Source: Macrolepiota albuminosa
Lineage: Eukaryota > Basidiomycota > Agaricomycetes > Agaricales > Agaricaceae
Length of the DNA: 64,000 bases
Reading direction: 5' to 3'
NCBI GenBank assembly: GCA_027475525.1
Contig: JAMWFC010000034.1
Span: 229,974-293,973 of the forward strand
A program made the position numbers and the translations under genes. The notes below the pieces were generated by a model. That model did no database searches. It was not told where the DNA came from and saw only the letters and a list, made by a program, of their open reading frames with translations. The first letter of the stretch is position 1; each line of letters begins with the position of its first letter. This document shows, piece by piece, positions 21,766 through 34,200 of this stretch.

Positions 21766-24700
21766 GACACAGCTCTCATGACGATCACTGATCAGCCATT
21801 TTACGTCGACTCCGGAGCAACAGTCCATATTTCCCCTTACAAGTCGGACTTCATTACACTTCAGCCTATCACGCCAAAAGCTATCAAGGGGGTTGGAGGA
21901 TCAGCGATCACAGCATGCGGAGTAGGGAACATAAAGCTACGCACTGCAAAGGGCGATACACTAATGCTGGAAGATGCACTGTATGTTCCCAACTCAACAG
22001 TCCGGCTTATCTCTGTCAGCCACCTCTCCATCAGCAATCACGCCCGCTCTACTTTTGACAGCGAGGGAGTTCAGATCATTAACAAGTCCAGTGGAAGCAT
22101 GCTTGCTCAAGGTCCGCTCGTGCAGGAGAAGAAGTTATACACAATAGATCTATCCAACGCTGTGGCAGAACATGCATATTCCACCCATCAGGGCATGGAC
22201 ATAACCACCTGGCACCGTCGTCTTGGTCACGCCAACTATAAAGCAATCCAGCAATTAGCCCACGATCATAGGATCAAAGGTGCGCTCACCTTGCCCCATC
22301 ATAATCCGCCAAAATGTGACAACTGCCTTCTTGGGAAACAGACCAGAACACCGGTCCCAAAACTGAGGCAGGAGGGGCATAGGGCAAAGCGAAAGCTGGA
22401 AATAGTATGGGTTGATCTGATGGGACCGGTAAATGTGCAGTCGAAGTCAGGAAATCACTATGTACTGGATATAGTCGATGACTTCACGAGCATGCCATGG
22501 TCTATCCCCCTCAGGAATAAAAGTGATGCGTTCTCTGCACTAAAGGCTTGGGAATTGGCACGATCAAACGAGTGTGGTCTGAATGTGGGTAAATATAGAA
22601 CGGGCTTCAATGGCGAACTAAACAGTGATGAGATGGAAGACTGGCTCAAGAAAAGGGGGACAGTAACAGAACATAGCGCACCTTACACATCAGCGCACGT
22701 TGGGCGAGTAGAACGCATGCATCGGACACTTATGGGTAAAGCTCGAACCATGAGGCTGGAATCTGACTGCCCAGAATACCTCTGGGACGAATTCTACCTC
22801 ACGGCTGCACATCTACATGCGAAAACACCAACAAAGTCCCTGAACGGTAAAACCCCTCACGAGCTTTGGTTCGACAGATGCCCCGACTATTCCTACATGC
22901 GAGAAATAGGCTGTCGTGCTTTCGTATTTATACCCACACACAATCCGAAGGTTAAAGCACGATCGATCGAATGCGTGCTGATTGGGTATGGACACAATTC
23001 TAAGACCTACAGATGCTGGGACAAGGAAAGAAAGAAAGTGTATCAGTCATATCACGTTAAGTTCATCGAACGTCATGAGTCACCACTCACCTTAAACCCA
23101 AAGATGCAAATTGTGCACAAACCAAATTTCATGCCCGCATCTACACCAGTTCCATCCCTCCAAGACCTCGACCAGTCCGCATCGCTGCAGCCACAGGAAG
23201 ACGACGACGACCTAGCCGAATTCGAGATTGGGCAAGATATAGAGGTACAATGTACGAATCAGGACGACGGACCGAGTAAGGAAGAAAACGTACCACGACG
23301 CTCGAGTCGCTTGAGACAACCAACCGAGAAAGCAGCAACAGACAGTAATAGACCGAAGACTAGATTGGAGAGGGTGGTGGAACAGGCTAAGGAAAGTGAG
23401 CGGAGAGTGAAGGATGCGAAGTTGGAGCGGATGGCGACAGTGGAGGAGAATAGACGTGGGGAAGTAACTGAGGCAGGTACCGAAGGCCATCAACTTGCAC
23501 ACACACAGGAACAAGCGCCCGCGCCCACACATGACAGCAATATTGAGATCGATTAAGAGCGAATATTTGCCGCCATATCTCACTTCAGCGACATCGACCC
23601 GCTCCCCTGCACCCAAGATGAACCCAGCACGTGGAAAGAAGCACAATCCAGACCGGATGCAGAGAAGTGGAGACTGGGATACATGGAGGAACTCGCATCA
23701 CTAAAGGAGATGGGAGTCTACAAGCTTGTCCCAAGATCGCACGTACCGACGAGCCAAAAGGTAAAAAGAACCAGACCGATCTTCAAAATCAAGCGAGATG
23801 GACAGGGTAACATCGTCAGATACAAAGTGCATCTAGTATTCCGAGGATATGAACAAATCTACGGTAAAGACTATAACAAAACCACATCCCCGACAGCGTG
23901 CATGGAGACTTGGCGAATACTATTACATCTCGTGGCAGCGGAGGGCTGGGACGCTGCACAAATTGACGTGAAAACCGCATTTCTATACGGGGTTCTACCG
24001 GAGGAGGAGGTGCAGTATATGGAGCAGCCGGAGGGGTTTGAGGAACCCGGAAAGGAGGACTGGGTATGTGAGCTAGTGAAAGGCTTATACGGTATGAAGC
24101 AGGCAGGCCGGATATGGAATCGCACACTTAACGAACGAATGCTGTCCTGGGGCTTCACCAGACTCGCATGCGAATCCTGTGTCTACTACAGGAAGGCAGA
24201 AACAGGTACTGTAATCGCAGCAGTGCACGTTGACGATTTCCTGTCCATCGCGAGCTCCAAGAGCGAAAACGACAGATTCAAAGCCCAGATGAGGGAAGCC
24301 TGGACGATCTCAGATTTAGGGACCCCGCAACACATAGTTGGCGTATCAGCTGAATGGGACAGAACAAATCGATGCTCACCCCCTCTCGCTGCCGATGGAG
24401 CCGGGTATAAAACTCCGGAGACCAAACCGGAATAATCAAACAAAGGAGGAGAGAGAGGACATCGACAAACTGCCATACAGATCGATGGTGGGGTGCCTAT
24501 TATATATCGCAATCGCCACCAGGCCCGATATCGCCTACGCCGTCCAACAACTGTCGCAGTTCCTCGACAACTACGACAGGACACACTGGAGCGCGGGGAT
24601 CAGGCTTATAAGGTACCTTAAGGGTACCAAGGATCTGAAGCTGAAGCTAGGAGGCACATCCGTTGTCCTGCACGGATTCACGGATGCCGACTGGGCAAGT

Positions 24701-25135
24701 TGTCCGGATACTAGACGGAGCACGGGAGGATACATGTGGTCACTGGGTTCAGGAGCTGTATCCTGGTCAGTCCGTAAGCAGAAAACAGTGGCAACGTCGT
24801 TGTGCGAAGCGGAGTACATGGCAGCGTACGAGTTGACACAAGAATGCATCTGGCTTAGGACTCTAATGAAGGCAATTGGACGCAACCATATGGCGACAAA
24901 ACCCACTACATTATTCTGTGACAACAAAGCCTCGATCGTACTATCCAAAGACCCTACAGCTCACGCTAGAGTAAAGCATTTCGACATCAAATATCACTTC
25001 ATATGCGAGCGCGTTCAGATGGGGGAGATTGTCATAAAGTACGTTAACACCAAAGATAATGTCGCTGACCTGTTCACGAAGGCCCTACCGAAACCACTGT
25101 TCATACGCCTCCGCCAAATACTTGGCATATCTTAG
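21766..25135 (+). pseudogene. Copia Pol (protease, integrase, RT, RNase H), disrupted
   Basis: In-frame continuation of gag. The protease has Y-V-D-S-G-A-T near 21800. A pre-integrase W-H-R-R-L-G-H zinc motif follows. The integrase has the first D (W-V-D-L-M-G-P) and the last E (V-E-R-M-H-R-T), but R-T-G-F-N-G-E stands where R-T-D-N-G-G-E is usual, so the second catalytic Asp is missing. TAA at 23554-23556 splits integrase from reverse transcriptase. The RT shows Y-M-E-Q-P-E-G-F, L-Y-G-M-K-Q-A and V-H-V-D-D-F. Near 24375 a frame-shifting deletion removes sequence before D-A-H-P-L-S. RNase H (G-F-T-D-A-D-W-A, E-A-E-Y-M) and V-A-D-L-F-T-K-A-L end at 25135. Non-functional. Confidence 0.9.
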
Positions 25136-25173
25136 TCCCATGCGCGAGGAGGAGAAGAAGTTGTGTCTGCGGT

Positions 25174-25182
25174 AAGGAGGAG
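25174..25182 (+). promoter_or_regulatory. Copia polypurine tract
   Basis: AAGGAGGAG lies immediately before the 3' LTR and is repeated at 25560-25568 before the extra LTR. It primes plus-strand DNA synthesis. Confidence 0.75.
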
Positions 25183-25524
25183 TGTTGGAGTGTGATAAGT
25201 GTGACGACGTGAAAGGTACCACGGACACAACCACAGGGCCAGCTGAGGCCACCCGCTTCCTTTGTGCTAATACATATATATATATATCAAGCTACGGTTA
25301 TCGTACCCTCAGTTCCGTTTACGTGTTCTGAGGGTACGCCAATTACAATACTCTGTTTATCGTACCACATACTAACATCGTACCTAGACTAGTGCTTACC
25401 ACGTATTTGTCTAGGTATTACAATACAGTTCCGTTTACGTGTTCTGAGGACTAGTGCTTACCACGTATTTGTCTAGGTGTTGGTCACACCTGGGATTAAC
25501 TTGCTGCTGCGTAAGGGTTCCAAC
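25183..25524 (+). repeat. First 3' LTR of Copia
   Basis: Same sequence as the 5' LTR plus an inserted 62-bp partial repeat (starting ATTACAATACAG) before the last 50 bp. It lacks the final A and joins directly to a copy of the segment that precedes the LTR (25525-25568). Confidence 0.9.
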
Positions 25525-25568
25525 CATGCGCGAGGAGGAGAAGAAGTCGTGTCCGCGGTAAGGAGGAG

Positions 25569-25911
25569 TGTTGGAGTGTGATAAGTGTGACGACGTGAAG
25601 GGTACCACGGACACAACCACAGGGCCAGCTGAGGCCACCCGCTTCCTTTGTGCTAATACATATATATATATATCAAGCTACGGTTATCGTACCCTCAGTT
25701 CCGTTTACGTGTTCTGAGGGTACGCCAATTACAATACTCTGTTTATCGTACCACATACTAACATCGTACCTAGACTAGTGCTTACCACGTATTTGTCTAG
25801 GTATTACAATACAGTTCCGTTTACGTGTTCTGAGGACTAGTGCTTACCACGTATTTGTCTAGGTGTTGGTTGCACCTGGGATTAACTTGCTGCTGCGTAA
25901 GGGTTCCAACA
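25569..25911 (+). repeat. Second 3' LTR of Copia (343 bp)
   Basis: Near-identical to the LTR at 25183 and carries the same 62-bp internal addition. Its outer end abuts the AAATA target duplication, so it is the true right end of the element. Confidence 0.9.
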
Positions 25912-27290
25912 AAATAACCCTCATGGGCAAGGGTCTCCGGAAAGTCTGCATTCCCAAGGGGCGGGAACCACTGACCATGTGATCGCTTTGACTGATTCCA
26001 TTCTTCTTGAGCTTTTTTGTGCTCAAGGACTTGACGTCAATCATGAGGGTGAGTGTTATTTTGATTCTCTTGTATTTTCCTTTGGTGCTTCACACATTGA
26101 CTTGGTGCTTTGCGCATTGTCCTGGTGCTTGGTGCACTGTGTTGGCACTTTGTGCATGAATTTCCATTGGAGAGCTTTGCGCATATTCAGGCATGATGCA
26201 TGTTTTTTAGGCACTTTGTGCCCTCCCTGGCGCTATGCACAGTGTCTCTTTTGTGCCTTCAGAGTTAGGCTCATGTTTTGTCATTCTCATTACTCTTCGT
26301 CCACTTCTGCTTCCTTGTTTTGCTGTTGCCTTGTTTATTTTCTAACTGCTCCTTGTAACTTGTTTTGCTGATGTTACGTTTTCTATCAGCATTGATGAAT
26401 CATGTCTACGCAATCCATGAAAGGGCAGGCCTTAATGCTACAGGTGAAATTCATGCCCCATCCAGTGGCATCAGTCTAGGGGTGGATGTGATTCTGCCTC
26501 TTATTGCCCCATCCAGCTTGCACAAAACCTCTGTGTTACCAATTTTGCTGGGCCGTGAAATTGTTCAACTTACCCAGAGCTTTTGTATTTCGTGACCTCA
26601 CTGCCCGTGTTTCTGGCCTTGGGTCTTCTGTGGTTTGTCCTCAAGGCATTCTTCTTGCCAAACCTTCTTTCTGTGTTCCTTTTGATTCTCCTGGCACTTC
26701 CTACCCTGCTTGGGTACTGCAGAACTTACTCCCTGAAGTTGGAAGACTTCTTTTGTCTTCTGATAAGGTATTTCCTCATAAAGTGGTGTATTCTTGACTA
26801 TGACCATTGTTTGCATGCTTTATTCCTGTGCAAATCTCACTCTTTTTGCATGGACAGATTCTAAGTCAATATTTAGCAGGAATGTGTCGCTGGTCAGCAT
26901 GCACAGAAAGTGCAGACCTTGGATAGTTGGTTGACTGAGATGGAATCCTTTCTTGCTCAGTCTTGCCCCTCATTGTCAAAGTCCCAAGACAATCCTGGTT
27001 CATTGACAAATTGTTTCAAATGCATTGCCTGTGGTTTGTTGGATCACCAACTCTCAGGCTGTCATTCTGTCCCTTGGTTTTGCCACTGAGAAAATAGATC
27101 ATGGCACACTTTTACAGGTACTTATGTCTGTTTCACATTCAATAGGATGTCCTCTTGTGACAAGAGTATCAAATGCACACATTTCCACATATGCTCCTTG
27201 TGTGGAGTTTTCTCTCACAGAGCACAGATGTGTTCCACTTGATTCTCTCTCTCCAATTGCAACACCCCTGTAGCTGACCATTGAGAAAGA

Positions 27291-27444
27291 TCTCTGCAGG
27301 GAGCTAAGGTGTTGGAACAATTTGTGGAGGTACCAAAAGGCCTCTACTTGGGGTTTGATATTGGTAATCTCTGCAGGGAGCTAAGGTGTTGGAACAATTT
27401 GTGGAGGTACCAAAAGGCCTCTACTTGGGGTTTGATATTGGTAT
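27291..27444. repeat. 77-bp tandem duplication no. 5
   Basis: Copies start at 27291 and 27368, in the coding remnant of the old retroelement. Confidence 0.9.
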
Positions 27445-27605
27445 TGGTTCTGTTTTTCTTGCATGCATGTTTTCTCCTCCCAATTATTTTTAGACCCCTG
27501 AGGCCTGTGAATTCATTAATTCTAAGTATTCAACAGAATTCATGTTGAGCAGAGTCTCTCCTGGATTCATCACTGACATGGCTAAATGCTTGTTTGGACC
27601 TTTTC

Positions 27606-27913
27606 TGTAACGAAGTTACAGTTGAGTGAGAGCTTAATGTTCACATTGCACAGAATCAGACCAGTCCGGTCTATTGACTATGTAGTATAAACACAAAATA
27701 AGCTGCTTAGTAAGCAGCACATGTAACCTATTTATAGTACAGTAAATAATAATATTATGTAGTATAAACACAAAATAAGCTGCTTAGTAAGCAGCACATG
27801 TAACCTATTTATAGTACAGTAAATAATAATATTATATTATAATAATAATATAATATTGACTACAGTAAATAAAAGCTATGTGGCCAACGCCACATAGCGG
27901 ACTACGCTACACA
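27606..27913 (-). repeat. 3' LTR of Gypsy-1
   Basis: On the minus strand it starts TGTGTAGCG and ends CTTCGTTACA. The GGAGGG purine tract (27914-27919) lies just upstream and a TATAAATAGG box is inside, near 27730. It contains a 77-bp duplication and would be about 231 bp without it. No partner LTR is in the window. Confidence 0.7.
27681..27834. repeat. 77-bp tandem duplication no. 6
   Basis: Copies start at 27681 and 27758, inside the Gypsy-1 LTR. They duplicate its TATA region. Confidence 0.9.
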
Positions 27914-27956
27914 CCCTCCAATTAGACCAAACTACAGTTTCAAAATACTCCGATGG

Positions 27957-29066
27957 TCAGGCCGTCGGTAAGTCAGGGACAGGGGCAATTGGAGAGTCCC
28001 CAGGCTCCCAGAATGGATCAGCAGTCGCGTCATCCATGTTGTAGTCGAGGAGTTCATCCTCGGGTGTGGGCTCATAGGAAGTGCCCGATGGCCCTGCGAG
28101 AGGCAGGGAGTTGTCATAGTCCCATAGTGGGGACAGTGTAATCATGGGGTCGACAGCCAGCCCCGGAGTAGGAGGGTGGGGATCAGGAAGATCCCCCGTG
28201 TTGGATGGGTACTGGCACGTCCAGATCTCTTGGGCATGTATGTCCTGCCTGATGAGGAGGTACATTCCCTTGGTGAACGCGTCGTCGAATGCATGACGAC
28301 TCTCCTGCTGCTGGAGCATAAGTCGTTGGCAGTTGCCAATGGTGGCTTCACGCCACCCATCCCACTGAGTGAGGGACTAAGGTGTCCTGTAGTGATCGAG
28401 GCATTGTAGCCTCTTGTCGTCGATGGCAGCCGCCTCGTTGTATAGCTGGCTGTCACTGAAAAACATGTAGGCCAAGTAGGTGACCCCATAGGTATATGCA
28501 TGGTCAGCCCAGCTGACTGGGATTTGATTGTGAAGCAGGACATGTAAAGTGTCCAAAGTGGTAAAGATGGAAGCTGAAGCTTCCAGGATGTCTACTGCCC
28601 AAGCCTCAAAGGTCGGGTCCTTGGTGGACAGGGGCACAAAGGCTTGCCCTGTGGCCGCCCTGTATTTGGCGATGGCCTCTTTATAGAGGCCTGGCCGTGC
28701 AAAGACATAAGCCAGGTGTTTGTACACCGTGGACTTGGAGGGGCAGCTCACGCTGATAGCATGTACGAGCACAAATCCAAAGAGGCTGCGCCAGTGAATA
28801 CGCATGGCACGATCCATGGCCAGACCGGTCCACACATTGGGCATTCCAGGACGCCTGTAGAGAAGGGCATAGGAGCCCAGGTAGTTCAAAGCAAAAGGCT
28901 GCTTTGGGTCAGAGGGAGTCAGGCCAACGAAGGCCAGTCTCCCACTTTCCTTGTGGCGATAGATCCGCAAAGGGGCAATCATTTGCGGGACTTTCTCCCG
29001 CTCCTCTGAACTCGCAAAGGGTACCGCAATAGTCTTGTACAGAATCTTGTTGAGTAATTGAGACAT
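27957..29066 (-). pseudogene. Gypsy-1 extra ORF region, part 2
   Basis: Unrecognised. The frame 29066-28377 and the frame 28319-27957 are the same frame, separated by one TAG at 28377-28379, probably a mutated CAG. The combined product would be about 369 aa, with no known motif, an alpha-helical middle and an acidic Pro-rich end. It ends about 40 bp before the purine tract. It lies downstream of integrase in the same sense, so it is probably the C-terminal half of a long accessory ORF together with 30001-31141. Confidence 0.5.
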
Positions 29067-30000
29067 TGTTTTGTCTCAGGCTGTGGGGTGACAATTCATA
29101 GTCACCCGTTTGAATTCGTTGAGCAGGAGGTAGCCCAACTGACACTGAAAAATCGGCGTAAACTGGTTGTTCACCAGTGCATGGAGCCTGCAAAGCTCTC
29201 AAGGACTGTGGAGGAACCTGCAAGGTGCAATTTGGTACACCTTACTATTGTGGGGCATATGCATGGCATTGCCCTCTTTGTCGGCCTCAAAGGCCCTGGC
29301 TGCACAGGCTTCTTGCCCGACAAAAATAGTATTGGGGGAATAACCCTGCACCAAAGAATGAGTTTTGGTGCTCAATAGTGTGATCACGATAGATCACCAC
29401 ACCAAGCGCATCAGGAATGCGCCCAGTTTTGTCCTCAAGGAGGGTGGCTCCTTGTTTGGCGCTATCTTGCGCCTGACAGTCCATCTTGGCCTGTCGATTG
29501 CTGTTGCACCGTTTGTGCACCATGTGTTGTGCTGCCATCTTATGCAGCACAGGAGATTCCATCTGAGCCTCTTTAGGCTCCTCATACTATTTGTCATTGG
29601 AGGGCGGTGATGGCAGCCTCTCTGGCACAGATGTGTCCGAACGTGGGTCCATTGCCTACACACACCACAGGAGTCGGGCTGGCAGGCCCTCTACCAGTAT
29701 TGCAGATAAGAAGGGGATGTTAGCCCCTGGGGCCCCTTTCAGGGCATCCTTGGGGAAATGCACGTTGACGTATGCGTGCCCTTCCAGTTGCTTACCCCGA
29801 TGATCCTTTTGGGGTTGCAAGGCCTTAGCCTCAGTGGGGCGTGTGCTGCCGCCCTGGGAACTCTGCTCCCCAGAGTGTGTGGTGATTACCATGGATAATG
29901 GTCACAAAGATGCAACCTCAGATGTGCCACTAGCAAGGCGCTGGATGAGCTGGGGGGCAGCTGGAGCAGGGGCATTTTCATAGGGAAGGATGTCCTGCCC
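29067..30000 (-). pseudogene. Gypsy-1 extra ORF region, degenerate middle
   Basis: Short overlapping minus-strand frames (29892-29656, 29663-29394, 29562-29287) continue one another only with frame changes. They look like the decayed middle of the accessory ORF. No domain was recognised. Confidence 0.35.
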
Positions 30001-31141
30001 TAGACCGGCCTCCCGGCCAGAGACGACAATGCTTGACTGAGTTGAGCAGGAGGGCACGTCCTCCACTCCTTGCTGGAGTCGGTGTCCTGACTCAGGGGTG
30101 TAGTCTGCCGCTTACGAGTGGCTGATAGGGCAAGAAGATCAGTTTTGCGCTGAGCGTGCATATGATCCATGTCGTCCATCATCCGGCTGATGAGGACGAC
30201 TGCCTCTGCATCACAGAGGAATGATGATTCTGCAGGTACGTCATACCCATTGTCCCCCAAGCATTGGAGGAGGGTAGCCAGGACTAAGTCCTGGTTGAGA
30301 CTGGGCTCGACAGCCTGTGCTTTTTCTTTGTTGTGTCGGGGACACAACTCTTCTTCCGAGCTGGGCTTGGGTTGGTGTGGCATCTCCAGCCGCTGTAGCA
30401 GGGAGAGCCTGGCCAGGCTCTCTGTTGGCGCATTGGCCGGAGACTTGCCACTTTGTTCTGGATTGAGAGTTTCTGTGCTCTCAACAGCCGTGGAGGCCTG
30501 TGCAAGGGATGCTTGGCATCCCTCTAAATTGTCGACTGATACTGTGGTTGACAGGAAAGCCGACTTGCCTCCCTTGGCTAGCGCCTCATACGAGGTGTTG
30601 TACTGGGGCATCGTGCCCCAAGCCCCCATCCAAGCCAGGGGGTATGGCATCATTACGGGCACGCCACCCATGCCTGGGTAGTGCACCAGGGCGGTAAACT
30701 GGGAAAAAGGATGTGTCCCCAGTGGCCCTGTTGCCAGTACGGAGGCAAGCTGCCTCCATCCTGATGTCGCTTGGGGGCTGACAAGCCCCCCATACTGGTG
30801 TTGCTGGGATTGGCCCTCAGCGTGATGTGGCGCATAAGTGCCTGCTACTGGTTGTTGAGGCTGATAGCTGTCCACAGGTGCATTTTGGGGCATAACATTG
30901 CCCTGCATGATTTGGTGTGGCAGATAGCCACTGATCACCAGCTGCTGCGGCAGGTAGCCTGCCACTGGTTGCTGCTGCTGCTGTGGGAAGCCCACAGCCT
31001 GTTGTGATTGTCCCCACTGGGGCACATTTTGGGTCAGTGGGGGAGCCATCTGCCCCCCCCTCCAGCCAACGGTAAGACTGACGGTGCAAGCTCAAACTGT
31101 TGCTGCTGCTGCTCACTCTGGTCCACGGGCATGTTGTCCAT
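30001..31141 (-). pseudogene. Gypsy-1 extra ORF region, part 1 (Gln/Pro-rich)
   Basis: Starts M-D-N-M-P-V-D-Q-S-E near 31141. A run of eight G near 31051-31058 breaks the frame and one more base would restore it. A 349-aa open frame follows to 30000, rich in Gln, Pro, Tyr and Gly at first and charged later. No enzymatic motif was seen. It lies immediately downstream of the chromodomain-like end of pol. Many Gypsy elements stop there, so this is additional coding capacity, not an envelope gene: no signal peptide or membrane anchor was seen. Confidence 0.5.
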
Positions 31142-31259
31142 GGTTGAGGGAAGAAAGGGAAAAAAGAAATTTCAAATTTCTAGATGTGTCTCAGCCACAG
31201 TTGCTGACCAACTCAGCCAAGCCGCAATTGGCACTGCCAATCAATTTAAGCACCGGTGC

Positions 31260-34200
31260 GCTTACCTAACTGATGTGAGCACTTAACGCCCTTCAACTCC
31301 AAATAACGGTCAAGTGCCGCCAACTTGGAGCAATGGGAATATAGCTCCCATGTTGTGTCTCTGAGAGACCACCGTACCTCAAACTCGAGCATATTCCACT
31401 CAGTCCACTGGTGCCCTATAATGCACTCGACGAACCACTTGTCATCATCTCATGCTCCAAAGTCATAGGCGCCTGGGGTCGCCCTGTTAGGGAATAGTGC
31501 ATTGTCAGATGTGCTGTATGGTCGCAACAGCGACACATGGAACTTTGGAATGATGCATCATTCCTGTAATGCCTGAGGCAGCTCCAACACATAGTTGGAA
31601 GTACTTGGCTCCACGTCTAGCACACGGTACAGGCCTACCCATTTTGGGCAGAGTTTGCTAGCCTGTCCCTTTGGAAGCTTCAGGTTATGCATTGACAGAT
31701 AGACCAACACTCCTACTGATATTGGTGGGTCTGTTCACCTACGGTGATTGGCGTTTTTTGCCTGAAAGACTCTCGTCTTGATGATGGTGTCATGTGCCGC
31801 TGCAATATTCTCCAGGGCCTGCCTGGTGAACTTGACAACTCCTCGGTGGGCCACCACATCAGCACGAATTTCATGCAGCATAGAGGGCAAGTACCCTCTA
31901 TTGAGCTCAAAGGGTGCATACCCTGTCATCTCCGAGATACTCGCGTTAATCACAAACTTAGTAAGTGGACACCAGTCCACCTAGTCTCACTGATCAGGGC
32001 AAACAACTGCCCTCAAGATCTGGCCGATACTGCAGTTGGCCCGCTCAGTTTGCCCATCCGTCTGAGGATGGATGGACATTGACATGAGGAGTCAAGCTCC
32101 TAGCAGTTTGTGGAGTTTCCTCCACCATTGAGATGTGAACTTTGAGTCACGGTCACTTACGATAGTACTAGGCAGCCCATGCAGCCTAACAATCTCCCTG
32201 AGGTAGATCCATGACAGCTCCTTAGCCATCAGTGTAGTTCGCACCGGTATCAGGTGCACCATGCTTGTCATGCAGCAGATTACCACCCAGAGGTAATTGA
32301 ACCCTCTAGACTTGGGAAAGGGACCTACAAAGTCCATTCCAATGGAGTCCCAAGGTTTTACCGGCATGGGTAGCTGGTGTAGCTTCCTGGGAGGGGATCC
32401 AGGGGGCAACTTTGCCCTCTGACACACTGCGCATGAGGCGCAGAACTTAGTCACTTCTTGGGCCATACATGGCCACCAATACCATCTCCGGATGTAGCCC
32501 AACGTTTATGCGGCACCAAAGTGCCCCACCAGTGCATGGGCCTGGTCTAGTACTTGCGTAACAATGGTTTGCATATGGGGAAGGCAGACCACTGCCACCC
32601 CTTGATGGTTTTCCATCGTGATCAGTCCCCCAGGCTCCTGCCTGAACCAAGGATGGTTGTCGGGATTGGCAATTATCTCAGTGAAGAGAGAATCATCACC
32701 ATATTCCTGCACCACTTCTATTCGGAAGTCGTCGCTGTCCAGGCTAGGGGGCTGGGATGAAGGCAATTCGCCTTCGAGCATCTCAGCCAGAGTAATGGGG
32801 CTGTCAGGGCACTTGCAGTCCCCAGGTGACGCTGGATTCATGACTTCATGCTCCTTGAGCAGCTGGGTGGCTACGTCCCACTCTTTACGCTGCTCTCTGA
32901 GGCAAGTACTTTGCCTCTGCTCATCATCATGCATTGCGTGCACATCCAGGACATGCTCCCTGATCTCCTGGTATTGGTGGAGAGGTAGATCCTCTCCATC
33001 TGGGTCTATGCGGCAGTCTGCCTGCACATACTCATGAGGCTTGTGAGCCTCCCCAACTACATCGCTCTCAAAGTAGCGAGACAAGCAGTCTGCCACTTTG
33101 TTGAGTTCACCTTTAACATAGGAGCCTCCCCAACTACATCGCTCTCAAAGTAGCGAGACAAGCAGTCTGCCACTTTGTTGAGTTCACCTTTAACATAGGT
33201 GATGTCGAACTGGTATCTCGACATGTAGTCAATCCAACGTCGCTGCCGCAGCGACAAGTTCACTTGAGTTTTGAAGAACTCAAGTGCCTTGTGATCCGTT
33301 ATGATGTGGATGGAGTACCCCATCAGCTTGTCCTCCCACTTGAGGAGGGCTTTGAGTATGGTGAGAGTCTCCAGCTCGTGCACAGCATAGTTTTGCTGGG
33401 CAGTCGTGAACTTCTTTGACATGAACCCTGCTGGGCAGCAAGTCTGCTAGCTACTCCCCTGACCATACATGGCTCTGACGCCTGTCTTTGACGTGTTGCA
33501 AATGAGCCATATCGGTTCATCCCATCTAGGGTCAATTGGTCGAATTACCGGAGTCTTCATACAGATCCGCTTGACCATCTCAAAGCACCACTGGTGCAGT
33601 GGCCTCCAATTGAATGGTGACCCATTCTGCGTCATGGCCATGAGTGGCCCAGTGTAGGCAGTGACATCGGGCAAGAAGCTCGATATGTAGTTGACAAGGC
33701 CAATGAATCATTAGATGTCATTGTAGTTTTGTGGTGTGTGCCACTCCCGAATACAATCAAGCTTGTCCTGATCGGGGTATATACCCTGCTCATCGATGAC
33801 ATGCTCTAGGCAGTCTATACTTTGAGCATAAAGCTCACACTTCTTCCACTTCAAGTACAGCTTGTACTTGCGCAGTCGTTCAAACACGACTCTGAGGTGC
33901 TGCTCATGCTCCTCCATGGAATCTGAATAGATGAATATATTATCTAAGTAGACATGCATAAAACGTCCTATCACATCTCGAAAAATAGAGGTCATGAGCC
34001 TCTGAAAGGTTGCAGGGGCATTACAGTCCCCAATTTGCATTATGTTGCTGGTGAACGTGCCCATGATCGATGCAAATACGGTCTTGGGTACGCCTTTGGT
34101 GCAGATGCGCACCTGCTCATAGGCGTCAGTAAGATCGATCTTTGAGCAATACTTCACCCAAGCCACGTCTTCCCAAATCACCTCCTGATCTGGTAAAGGC

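Larger units (their letters stand above)
20004..25911 (+). mobile_element. Ty1/Copia LTR retrotransposon with duplicated 3' LTR
   Basis: The element runs from TGTTGG to CCAACA and is flanked on both sides by AAATA (19999-20003 and 25912-25916). The order is 5' LTR, primer site, gag, protease, integrase, reverse transcriptase, RNase H, purine tract, LTR, a repeat of the purine-tract segment, and a second LTR. Integrase before reverse transcriptase defines Copia. It lies inside the older retroelement ORF. Two stops, one internal deletion and a lost integrase aspartate make it defective. Confidence 0.92.
19517..27605 (+). pseudogene. Decayed retroelement ORF (zinc knuckles, start of RT-like region), split by Copia
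   Basis: An ORF opens at 19517 (M-A-N-E-G-S-R-V) and runs into the Copia insertion at 20004. Counting one copy of the 5-bp target duplication, the frame continues after 25917 to 26048. A GT-AG intron (26049-26389) and another open stretch follow, with a +1 frame change near 26585. Further on come a knuckle of the form C-I-A-C-G-L-L-D-H-Q-L-S-G-C (CX2CX4HX4C), then H-I-C-S-L-C-G with a following H and C in another frame. A stretch ending near 27600 (S-R-V-S-P-G-F...F-G-P-F) resembles the segment before the RT domain of fungal DIRS-like or related elements. Then the Gypsy-1 LTR cuts it. Family assignment is tentative, and the remaining RT is not in the window. Confidence 0.45.
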
